From contig CAVNZM010000010.1 of assembly GCA_963693365.1 (NCBI GenBank), positions 7,130,001 to 7,194,000 of the forward strand: a DNA stretch of 64,000 nt, read 5' to 3'. The translations under genes and the position numbers were made by a program. Source of the stretch: Amoebidium appalachense. Its lineage: Eukaryota; Ichthyosporea. Position 1 is the first letter of the stretch. Each line of letters starts with the position of its first letter. Below the pieces are notes generated by a model, which saw nothing but the letters and a program-made list of their open reading frames with translations, ran no database searches and was not told the origin of the DNA. This document shows positions 1 through 12,692 of the stretch, piece after piece.

Positions 1-129
1 CTACCCAGAAGGTGCGTGCAGTTGATTTGCCAGCAAGTTTGTTTGTTTTGTTTTGTTTTTTTGTTTTTTTCTTCTTTTCTTTCCAGTTCTTTCCTTTTTT
101 TTTTTTTTTTTTTTTTTTTTTGTGTGGGT

Positions 130-169
<40 letters not shown>

Positions 170-1443
170 TCTTCTACTTCCCTGTCGTCGCCTGGTTCGT
201 GTGGCGGGGGCACACACACATGTGGCATGGATGCCTGAACGCAGGCACTCACGCACAGGTGCGCGCGTGCACACACACACACATACACACTCACTCACTC
301 ACTCACTCACTCACTCACTCACTCACTCACTCACTCACTCACACACACACACACACACACACACACCACAAGGAGCAGCAACACCAAAGCCTTTGCCCGA
401 TAGTGCAGAGCACGATCATACACACTGTTGTTTTTTCACCCCCAGCTTGTTGCTCGGTGCCGGCAAACACCGAAAAACATGCCAAGTCATGTTGGTACCA
501 AAAGGAGCTGGATCTGCAAACTATGTGCAAGGGAGGTCCGTGAGAAACTGAACGTATGGCCTCCGGGGGGAGGGCGGATTGGGGGTGAAGTGAGGGAAGA
601 GGGAGGGGGGGGGGGGAGGGGATGATGTAGCGAAGTGTCTGGAATAAGGGAAGTTCAAAACCGTTACCTGATGGTGTTACTTGTGCTTGTTCAGTTGTCT
701 GTTCTTTTGTCCGGGATATATCTGGCTTATACATTTGCGTTCTGTCGCTATGCTTAATGGTGTCCTCTGGGTGGCAGGTATCCGACACATCAGAGCAGAC
801 AAACGTGTGAATGAATGGAAAGCCCCAGCAAAATCTACAATCGGCCATTCAGTATTGACCCCCCCCCCCCCCCCCTCAATTCCGCACCACTCTCTCCCTT
901 CCCTCCCATTCTTCACCTGGCCCCCTCTCCTCAGACCCCAGTCGTCGTGTCCCCCCCCCCCCCCCCCCCCTTCGGGCCAGGCTCAGTTTGGTATATGATG
1001 TCGTCTAGATGTCTCTCTCACCTTGATTCTCTCTTCGGAGTCATACATCACCACTAGCAGGCACATGCCTCGAGTGTTTGCACCGTTTCAGTGCACACAT
1101 GCAAGAAATATTACCAAAATCGCAATGGTAGCCAACTCTACGGTTCATGATTTTTTACCATGGCATTGCAATATGTACCTCCAACAACTTTTCTTCTGTG
1201 TGTCTGCAGGCCGTGAACAACCGGCAGGTAGCCATCACTCTCCACGGCACCGAGTTGGTGTACTTTGAGCTTGATGCTGCCGGGCAGCTGAACGAATATG
1301 CCGAACGACTCAACACAGACGCAGAAATCAGATGCATTGCTATTGGCTCAGTGCCTCTGGGCAGGCAACGGAGCAGATTCCTGGCTGTGGGCTTGGCGGT
1401 AGGTGGCTGCGGTGTGGGGGTGGGGTTGGATGGGTGTGTGTGT

Positions 1444-1477
<34 letters not shown>

Positions 1478-2680
1478 TGGGTATGTAAGGTGGTTTTGGG
1501 TGAATGGGTAGGTGTGTGTGTGTGTGTGTGTGTATGTGTGTGGGTGTTTGGGGGGGGGGGGGGGGGGGGCTGTTTGGCAAGGGGAAGTAGTGGTTGGATG
1601 GCTGAAGGTATGAGTGGGAGGGGGGGAGGGGGGGGGGGTTAGCATGTTTGCAGCTGTGCTTGTAGATTTGCTAGATGTTGCGGTCAGGTGAATGGTGTTG
1701 CAGATTATATGTTATGTGTTGCTGGACGTTGTACGTGAATTGGGTTGCAAATTTGGTGCCCGGAACGATGCCAGTATTCTGGTACATGAAGAATTGTATA
1801 AGAAGTTCGTGGGGGTAAGAGTCTATATATATAGGCATTGCTGAGATATGCATCCATCTGATTTGCGGATTCATGCAGAGCAATGTGGTGGTGATCTATT
1901 CGCTGGACCCTGAGGACTGTTTGCAGCAACTGGCTATTCAGGCCGTACCTTTTGAGGTGACCCCCCCCCCCCCCCCCCGATCAAGACGGGTTGACCCGCC
2001 CAAGCTCAGTTGATGCTGCTGTCTGAGTTGGAGTGTCGTATATACGCGGGCTAAGGGGTCGAAACTCAGACGCAATTGATGACTTGGGTCCTCCCTGAGG
2101 ATGGGCTCTGCTTATGACGCATACTGTGCACATGGCTGATGTTGCATACTTGAATGTTTGCCTTTGCATGTGTCCTGCACCATGCTTCTCGTCGTGTATG
2201 CGTACTTTGTACCGTGTTCCGCATTCAAAACCCCCCCAGTCTTCTTTCAGAGGTGTCCTTTCAGGACAGACCACTGTGTGGAGACCGCTTTACTTCCATG
2301 CAACCGGGCATGGTTGCTCTGTGTCGTGCATCTGTAAGCACATACACATTTTTCGCTGCACTGCATTAGTTTGCACACACATCTTCACCGTTTTGCTCAC
2401 CTTGCTTGCATAAGCAACCCTGCTCGTCTTTGATCAAGACGGGTTGACCCGCCCAAGCTCAGTTGATGCTGCTGTCTGAGTTGGAGTGTCGTATATACGC
2501 GGGCTAAGGGGTCGAAACTCAGACGCAATTGATGACTTGGGTCCTCCCTGAGGATGGGCTCTGCTTATGACGCATACTGTGCACATGGCTGATGTTGCAT
2601 ACTTGAATGTTTGCCTTTGCATGTGTCCTGCACCATGCTTCTCGTCGTGTATGCGTACTTTGTACCGTGTTCCGCATTCA

Positions 2681-2721
<41 letters not shown>

Positions 2722-4680
2722 TCCTTCTCCACCTTGCTCGCTCTCTCCCCCTCCCACGCACGCGCACACACACACACGCGCGCGCCTTTCTTTCCAACGT
2801 CCCTGCTGCTCTTTTGGTGCAGCAGATGGGTTTCCTGTGTCTGGACTCGTAACATAGACGTTTTTGGTTTTCTGCTGTGGTGAGGATGTGCAAGCTGTCA
2901 CAGTTGTGCAATGCACGTGAAAGAGGGGTGGGCAGGAAGAGCCGAGCCTGCATGTGTGCCCGTAATTCCTTTCTTTCCTTCTTTCTTGTTTGGGCCGGGG
3001 GGAGGGGGGGGGGGGGGGGATATCCATTTGTTTGCATGTGTTCATGTTTCGTTGACTAGAATAGGTTGCTGTAGAAATGCCAGTGTGTCGTGCTCTCAAG
3101 GCAGAAACACCTTTTCTAGTTTTTTTATTTTGCATCTAACCCTCTGTGTGTGTGCAGCCATCGTCCCTGTGCCTAGCCGACATGGATGAGGGGTCAGAGG
3201 GCGGTGAGCAGACCACACAGTTCCTGACCATCGGATTGGCAAACGGTGTCATGTTGCGCACAGTAGTGGACCCTGTGTCGGGTAACCTCTCAGACACACG
3301 AACAAGGTGTGTGTGGGTGTGGGTGTGTGGGTGCATGCATGTGTGTGTGTCTGTGTCGAAGTGTGTATACACTCATAAGAGCGCACACGTGCATGTGTAC
3401 GATGTGTGGATCACAAACACGAGCACGGCGCATGTGTATCGCGTGTGAAAAGACATACACGTGCACACGTTCACGTGTTTGGTGTTGGTGTTTGGAGAGA
3501 TGCGGTGCCGTGTTTACGTGGAGGTGTATGGTCTGTAAAGAGATATAATTGCGCACATGTATGTGCATGGTGTGAGGAGACACACGGGCACACGTGCGTG
3601 TGTGTGATGGTGGAGACCCAAATACGTGTGCACTACTTTCACGTGTACGGCATGTGGAGAGAAACACACATATACACTCCATTTAGAGACGGACAGGTTT
3701 AGACCTGCAAGATGGGCATTGGATGACCTGTACACTGTATACCAGTTTCACCTGGGTTGTGCCATGAAAACGACATGCCTGTTTTTTTTTGTTTTTTTTT
3801 TTGTTTTTTTTTTCCTTGTCCCACAAGCAAGTGCTCATTATAGTGTGGGCAGGTATCTCGGGTCACGGCCAGTCAAGATGCACCGCATTAAGGTGCAGCA
3901 CAAAGATGCTGTGATGGCTCTCAGCAGTCGCTCATGGTATGTGAGGAACAACTCCCAACACACACACACACACACTACACACCACACATCACACATCTTT
4001 TCGGTATGATCATTGTGCACCTTTTCAATGCAGAGTAACCATATCATCTTGAAAAATTAGAGGGAAGAACAGTCACGGCTATTTCCCATAGACAGGGGGA
4101 GGGCTACAATCAAAGGAATCTGGGGAGGGTAGTGTTTGATTGTAGGGGGCGCACGGTTAGTATTGGTGGGTGGATGTGCTGAGACATGGGGGGGGGAGGT
4201 TAGTGTTTGATTGTAGGGGGTGCACGGTTAGTATTGGTGGGTGGATGTGCTGAGACAGGGGGGGGGAGGGGGGAGGGTAGTGTTTGATTGTAGGGGACGC
4301 ATGGTGAGTGTTGGTGGGTGGATGTACTGATGTTGTGGTACAGGCTGCAGTACCCATACCAGGGCCGGCTGCTGCTGACCCCCCTGTCGTACGAACCACT
4401 CGATGTGGCCTCGAGCTTTGCTTCGGCACAATGTCCAGAAGGTACGGGCGGACGGGTGGGTGGGTGTATACGTGTGGGTGTAGCTGTAGTGTACGTGCAT
4501 GTGTAGGTTTACGTGTACGTGTGTGGGCTGTGTTCGTGGACACATGGTGGATGCAGGCCTTATCCACATCAAGAGTCAGTGGAGACGGATAAATTGGAGC
4601 TGCTGGGGATTTGGAGTGAATAGGAGATTGCATATACATTATCTGTTTGGGCAGTGTACGTGGTGTCGTTCCACTTGCAC

Positions 4681-4761
<81 letters not shown>

Positions 4762-5351
4762 TGCATTGTTTTTGGTGTGGTTCTACACAAAAAGGTAACC
4801 AACGTTGACCATGTTTCTGTGTGCAGGTGTTGTGGCCATTGCAGGCAACACACTGCGGATTATCTCCACGGAGAAACTGGGTGTGTCGTTCAACCAATCA
4901 TCGTCACGGCTGGGCTTCACCCCCAGGCGGCTGGCCATCCACCCCGATAGCAACATGATGGTGGTCATTGAGACAGACCATGCCGTGCAGCCGGCAAAGG
5001 AAAAGGTACACATCTACACTGCTAGTATTTTTTATATGTTTAAGTACATCTATGAAGATGTGTAAATACTGTGGAGTACTAACAGCTGTGTTAGTGATGA
5101 GCTATACAGTAGATATGGAGTAGGGGCAGTAACATTATAGGTGTTATCCTAAGATATTATAGTCGATCAAGCTCACGATCTCACTGTATGGTGCAGTCAT
5201 GCTTCTTAGAGATCATAATCACGTGTTTTTTTTATCGGACTGCGGTGTCTAGCAACACCAGTATTTTCTTTCTGTGTGATGGTGGAGGGCATGTGTCATG
5301 GTGCATGTGCTAGTGGTCATGAGCATTGTACGTGCAGCCTGTGTTCTCATA

Positions 5352-5392
<41 letters not shown>

Positions 5393-7157
5393 ACAAAGGC
5401 CCCCCTCTCAAACACACACATCCGCACGCGCCTTCCCTCTGATTGGGCTCCGCACATGGTACACTTCTTGCTGTGCATATTGAGATGGTGCAGCATGCGC
5501 CCACATTACCTTTTTAAGGTTCTGGTATTTTTTGTTATTTTCTGATACCTACCTACCCCCCCCCCCCCCCTCCCCTCCCCTCCCCTCTTCCCTCTCCCCT
5601 CTCCCCTCTCCCCTCCCCCTCCTTCTTCACAGCAGGTGAACGGGGACAGCATGGAAGAGGACGATGGTCTGCCCGAGCACGTCTTTGGGCCAAGAAGGGC
5701 TGAGGCCGGCACATGGGGCTCACAGGTCCGCCTGATCGATCCATCAACGGTATGTTCCTCCCCCGGGCTCTGCTTATTGTGCATACTCTTCATGTATGGT
5801 TTGCATTCTGCATCGTGTTATCCGTTGTTCTTGTGTACTTCGTACTTTATGACGCATTCAAACCCCCATCGAAGACAACGCATACGGCATTTATCCTAAA
5901 AACATATTGCAAGTCAATCTCGTCGACGAAGGCAGCGCTGTTAACTATCTAGATCTCCATATCCGAGCAACCAATCACGGCATCCACACAAGCATATACA
6001 ATAAACTCGATACCAGCACATTTTCTAAACTCGCCATCGTTCGCTATCCCCGTATCGATTCATTCATTTCAAACACCGCTAAATACGGTATCATAATTCG
6101 TCAACTATGTAGCTATCACCGTAGGTGCTCCTCATTGCAGGCTTTCTCCATTCACGCAGCTACCCTAATATCTAGACTACTAGCTAAGGGATATATCTAC
6201 AATAAACTCATTCATAAAACCATATCATACATTAGAAACAATCCATCGATGTATCGCGGCACACATTATTCATTTATTTATTCTCAAATCCGTCATTCGA
6301 AGAAGTCGCACACCAATATAATCTTACTCACACACACGATGTCAATATCATATACACACACACATAGATATAGACTACACTACGTGCATAATGGGTCTCG
6401 ACATATGGCATGTCACATGTGGTGATACAACTTGGCTACTGTTTTGGCTTCCTAAAGCCCATGGGCACGAGGTGAATGCTGGCTGGCCGCCAGGGGCTTA
6501 CCCACCCGTTCGAACACATTAAAGTTCCACCCGGTCAGGTGCACTGCCCCCCAGTGGCATGGGTCAAACCTACTGGTTTATTACGTGGGGTAACCCTCTA
6601 ATAAAGCAACAGTTGCCAGGTTAGGTTTCCTCCCCTGTTTTCTCTGTCTCCATGTCCCCCCCCCCTCTTCCCCCTCCCCCCCCCCGCCCCCTTCCCCCTC
6701 TCTCTCCCCCTCCCCTCCCCTCTCTCCCCCTCCCCTCCCTCCCCTTCTCTATAGGTTAGGGAGTCGGGGAGCTTTGTAGAAGCCCGGCTTATGCTCTATC
6801 TCTCTGCTTGCTTTCTTTGTTTTTTTGTCTGCTTGCAGATTTTGTAGACTATGCGTTCTTAGATTGCTGCTCCTTGAACAACCCTGCTCGTCTTTGGCCA
6901 AGACGGGTGGACTCGTCTATTGCTGTTGAAACAAAGTATGGGTGGGGAACCACGCGCGAGAGGTTTAAGAGTCGAAACCCGTGCTTTTGTGGAGGCATAG
7001 GAACCCCCCTGATCATGGGCTCTGTTCAAGTGTCTTCTGCCTGCACGCTTAAATTGTTTGATTTTGGATTTCCCACCTTTGTGACGCTTTGTTGTTGCTC
7101 TTTGTTGTCTCCTCCATATTTCCAACCCTCTAACGCATACATCCCCCCCCCCCCCCC

Positions 7158-7188
<31 letters not shown>

Positions 7189-7262
7189 AAGAAAGAAAGA
7201 AAGAAAGAAAACAGAAGAAGAAAAGAGAAGAAGAAGAAAAAGGGAGGGTGTTGAGAGACGTT

Positions 7263-7293
<31 letters not shown>

Positions 7294-8669
7294 GATATGG
7301 AGACCACACATGCCGCAACATCACTCATGAAAACACGCCTGCATGTACTGCCCGATTGAGCTGAAGATGGGTGTTTTTCTGTGGTGGTATCTTATTGGCT
7401 TGTTTCCAAATCTATATTAGTATATCCTTTGTTTGGGGGGGGGGGGGGGGGTTTGAGCTCTGCTCTATCTGAAACACGCCACACACGCTTGAAATGTCAT
7501 CCACGAACACCTACATGTTTGAGAAGCTTTTCAAATGCAGGCCACGGGGAGCATGGGGCCATATTGATACTGTTGTGCTAACGTCAAATCGTTGCAGAAT
7601 GAAACAACCCACGTATATCCTTTGACAAACAACGAATGTGCTGTAAGGTGTGTGTAGTCCCCCCCTCCCCAACCCGCCTCCCCCCCTTTCCTCTCTTTCT
7701 GTCTCCGAAACTAATGAGCAAACGACGTTACAACTCCATTCTGCCATTATTTCTTCGGTCTGCTTGGTAGGTGCTTGTAAATTCTTGCTGATGTTGTATG
7801 TGCCCTTGTCCCTCGTTACCAGCCGGCTAAACATACAGATAGAATTTTACTACAGACCGATGTGTAGACCATCTTTGGTTTAGAGGAATAACGTTCAAGC
7901 AGGATGTGCCTGCTTGGGTAATGGGAATGGGCAAATGGGAAAGGGTGTATGTGTTGGTGCGGTGGGGTGTTTTTGTGTGCATGTGCATGTGTGCGTGAAT
8001 GTGTATGTTTTGTTTTTTGTTGTCATTTTTGTTTTGTTTTTTTAAGCAGGAGGGGGGGGGGGGGGGGGGGGGAGGGTTGTATTGCTTCAACTAGTATGAC
8101 TGACTGTGGTTTTGGGGGGCAGTCTTGCCACGGTGCAGTTCCACACCAGCGGACACAACTACATATTGGTAGGCACGGCAAAGGACCTGGAGCTGAGGTG
8201 AGTCCTCGTACTGGTACACACGTACATACATGCACATATGCTCATGCACGCACGTGTGCAAACACATGTTTGCGCACAATGCTCACAAGCACATATGCAT
8301 AATGGAGCAACGGCTGAAAGTTCCGTTTATGTACATATGCATTTAAGAACCGTGCTGTACAGTGAGAGAGGAGGGGATGGTGGGGTGAGGGAGTGGGTGG
8401 AGGAGTGTATCTCTCTCCCTGTGTGTGTGTGGGTGGGGGGAGGGGGGGGGAATGCCGGGGGGGGGGGGGGGGGGGGTTAGGAGGGAAGAGAATGATGGGT
8501 GCAAAAAATAACGGAGTTAAGATAATAAAGTTGGGGTCTTAGAGTGCCTGTCTACATAGGCGTTTCACTTCACGGCAAGTCTGGGTATACCGGGTGTGGT
8601 AAGAGTTGAATTTACCCTTGTGTTGCATTGCCCTGCCTTTTTTTGTGTGCGCTTTTGCTAACTTTATGT

Positions 8670-8736
<67 letters not shown>

Positions 8737-10705
8737 ACCGCGCAAATGTGACGGGGGCTTCATCTACACCTTCAAGTTGGTCGATAATGCACAGCGATTG
8801 GAGCTTGTACACAAGGTAACAACCCTCCCCCTTTATCCTCCCTCTCCCGTTCTCGGGTTTCCGCTCTCACCTCTCTTCCCTCTCCGGTCTGGTTGTTGTA
8901 TGTGTGGGGTCATATGAGTGGTCGAATATTTGCTGGTGTGTCTTTAAAGGTTGTGGATTGTTGAGTCTACAGAATCTTTCTCTCTTTCACCCTATTTTGC
9001 TCTCCCACAACCATCAACGTGTCGCTCATTTATAGGGTTTCAAGATGTGTCTTTTTGGGCCACGTGTCTGCAAACCCATGGTTTGATCTAAATAAACCCC
9101 GGTCCTCTCTAGGTCTATCATTTACGAACTGAGCTGTTCGCATTAGACACATGTGTTTCACGTGAGCACACACTAACTGGGTGTACACAGACACCCGTTA
9201 CGGATGTGCCCGGTGCCATGTGTGCGTTCCAGGGCCGTGTGCTTGTGTCTGTGGGCCGTCTGCTACGCATCTACGACATGGGCAAGAAGAAGCTACTTCT
9301 TAAGTGTGAGAACAAGGTGTGTGTGGAAATCAACACCCGAAACACACACACACACACACACAGACACTCACACACAGACACTCACACTCACACTCACACT
9401 CACACTCACACTCACACTCACACTCACACTCACACTCACACTCACACTCGCACTCGCACTCGCACTCGCACTCGCACCCTCTCCCTCCTCCTCACCTTTC
9501 CTCTAGCATGCCATGTAATTCCCTTCACGTTTTTCATGGTTCGTGGTCATTTTGTTTCCTCCCCAAAATGCATCTAGTGTTCGCGATTTCCCCACATTCC
9601 AGCAACGAAAGCCCAACCTCCTTTGCGTCATTTTGCCTTCCGCAGGCGCTCCACCAAGTGAAATTCCACTCACACTCGGAGCAAATTTTCTAATTCTCTT
9701 TTCAGTCTCAGTGACACAACCCCAACCTCATTTACCTCATGATGCCCATATTTCATTTTCCCCGTGATGTGAAGCCCCCCTCACACTTACACAAACATTT
9801 CCCTTTTCAGTCCCTTTCTTGAGCACATCATTTCCTTTTCCGCATATATACATTTTTTCACACTTTTTCTTGACCCCCTTTGCAGTCCCCATCAGGCCTA
9901 TCATTTTCTTCTTCCGTAATAGATTTCCATGCACACTTTGCTTAATCCCCTTTGCCCTTCCACCCACACAACCGCGCTCCCATCTGACTCATAATTCCCT
10001 TCGTTCCACTTTCTCCACATATAAATCCCCATACACACTTACACCCACTTCCCTCCACAGTCCCTACCGCAGCACATCGTGTCGATCCTGTCCATGGGTG
10101 TGCGTGTGTATGTAGGAGATATCCAGGAGTCATGGCACTTCCTCAAGTACAAGGCAGACAGGAACCAGCTGGTCATCTTTGCTGATGACGTCAGCCCTAG
10201 GTGGACCACCACGGGGTGCATGCTGGACTATGGTACAATTGCTGGGTAAGACCCCCCCCCCCCCCCCCCCCCCCCCGGGAGGAAATGTGTAATGTGTAGC
10301 ATAGTTTTCAGTGTTTTGGGTTTTAGGGTATCCGTGTGGTTGCTTGTGCTGAAAGTTGAAAGAGTGGTGTGTGTGTGTGGTGGTGGTAGTGGGGGGGGGG
10401 GGGGGGGGGGGGGGGGGGGATATGTGTGTTTGCATGTGGTAAAGGTTCTCTCTGTGGTGTGCAGTGGACGCTTGCTGCTTTTGTGTGTTTGGGTTGGACC
10501 GTCTTCGACGTTCGTGTGTACACGCGAACATGCACACACACACACTGACACGTACGTGTGCAGGGCCGACAAGTTCGGCAATGTGCACGTGCTGCGTCTG
10601 CCGGACACTGCAACTGATGACGTAGATGAGGACCCCTCCGGTGCACGGGTGACGTCATCACGGGGCTACTTGGGTGGCGCATCACAAAAGGTGGGTTTGC
10701 CCCCT

Positions 10706-10736
<31 letters not shown>

Positions 10737-11729
10737 CCGGGCATGGTTGCTCTGTGTCGTGCATTTGTAAGCACATACGCATTTTTCGTTGCACTGCATT
10801 AGTTTGCACACACATCTTCGCCGTTTTGCTCACCTTGCTTGCATAAGCAACCCTGCTCGTCTTTGATCAAGACGGGTTGACCCACCCAAGTTCAGTTGAT
10901 GCTGCTGTCTGAGTTAGAGCGTCGTATATACGCGGGCTAAGGGGTCGAAACTCAGACGCAATTGATGACTTGGGCCCTCCCTGAGGATGGGCTCTGCTTA
11001 TGACGCATACTGTGCGCATGGCTGATGTTGCCTACTTGAATGTTTGCCTTTGCATGTGTCCTGCACCATGCTTCTCATCGTGTATGCGTACTTCGTACCG
11101 TGTTCCGCATTCAACCCCCTCCCCCCCCCCCCCCCCCCCTTTTTTTTATCCGAATTAAAGAAGAATGAGCAGTTCACGTACGGGTACATTAGAGATAGAG
11201 AGGTCTATATGCATTTGTGATATACTCCCACACGATTTTATGGCCACTCAGAAGCTATATGTGTTCTTGGGGCAACTGAAGCCATGAATCTATTCCACTG
11301 CCATCCCAAACTGACAACACATAACTGTCCACCCGTCAACAATCTCTTTCACAAATGCATACACATTCACGCACTATCCCTCCACCTTTGTGTTTGTCAG
11401 ATGACTCGCACTGACCGTGTATGTTTTGTATATTTGCAGCTGGATTATCTGAATGAGTTCCACGTAGGGGAGACCATCATGTCCATGCAGAGGGTCACCC
11501 TTGTGCCCGGTGGCAGCGAGGGGATAGTCTACACGACAATAAACGGATCAATCGGTGAGTGGCTGTGTGTGGTGTTGGTGTTGGCTATAGGCGGATGTAT
11601 GCTAGTGTGTGCGTGTTTTGTTTTGTTTTGTTTTTTTTGTGGGGGGGGGGGGGGGGGGGGGGGAGGGGGAGGAGGGGGGTCTGTGGGTGGGTGGCTTGAG
11701 GTGGGTGGGTGGGTAGGTTGTGTAAGTGG

Positions 11730-11761
<32 letters not shown>

Positions 11762-12562
11762 ATGGGAGGGTGTGCAAATGGCCCCTCTTGCTTGTATTAT
11801 CTGTGGGCCAGTATAGATGCTGGTTGGCTGTGTGTGCACATGCACGCTAGTTGGGCCTGCATGTGGGCGTCTCTGTGTCCTTCTGCCTGTTTTACGTCAA
11901 GTGTCCTTGCTGCTTCCAGCCCCAAGCCTTCTCTGTAGCGTGTACATACGCATGTCCGTCACTCTGTGTTTTTCCTCCATGGGTGTTTGAGTGTACGTGT
12001 GTGTGTGCGTGTGTGTGTGTGTGCGTGTGTGTCTGCACGTGTGCCGTGTTTTGGCTTTATCTGACTGGTGTGTGCAGGGATGCTGTGCCCGTTCAGCAGC
12101 AAGGAGGACGTGACGTTCTTCCAGACACTGGAGATGCACATGCAGCAGCACGCACCCCCCCTGTGTGGCCGTGACCACCTGCAGTACCGCTCATACTACT
12201 TCCCCAGGAAGGTAGGTTTTTTTTTTGTTTGTTTTTTTTTTTTTTTTGTTTTTTTTTTGTTTTTTTTTTTGTTTTTGGGGGGGGGGGGGGGGGGGGGGTT
12301 GTGTTGTTTTGGGGGGGAATGGGAAGGGGAGGGAGGGGGGTCTGCGAATAGGTCTGGTTGTGGTTAGTGTGTTACGTTCGTTGACAGCAACGTGCTCCCA
12401 GTTGAAGATCGTAAACAACCAATGTCTGTTTATAAAGACGGTCAGACACTTTCTTCATGTCTCACAGATTCTGTTTCTAATTGAGTTTGTGAATTTTTTT
12501 GATTGATCATTGTGGATCGTCACTTTGGCTGGAGATCGGTCTCAGAGTACCTTCCAAGTCCT

Positions 12563-12627
<65 letters not shown>

Positions 12628-12648
12628 GATTGAGGAGGAGGAGGAGGA

Positions 12649-12692
<44 letters not shown>

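Noticed and set aside
1999-2110. Hammerhead-ribozyme-like parts in the A unit (GTCGAAAC, CTGAGGA, GGGTC)
   Set aside because: GAAAC...GGGTC can form a plausible helix III and CTGAGGA fits CUGANGA, but only about five bases lie between the supposed cleavage site and CTGAGGA, so helix I cannot form; no partner for helix II was found, and the second subfamily lacks the arrangement.
2154-2413. Small ORFs repeated in several places (…[10 protein letters not shown]…, …[13 protein letters not shown]…)
   Set aside because: They are the dispersed repeat's A and B segments read in different frames, with frame shifts at the C runs; there is no sign of coding constraint.
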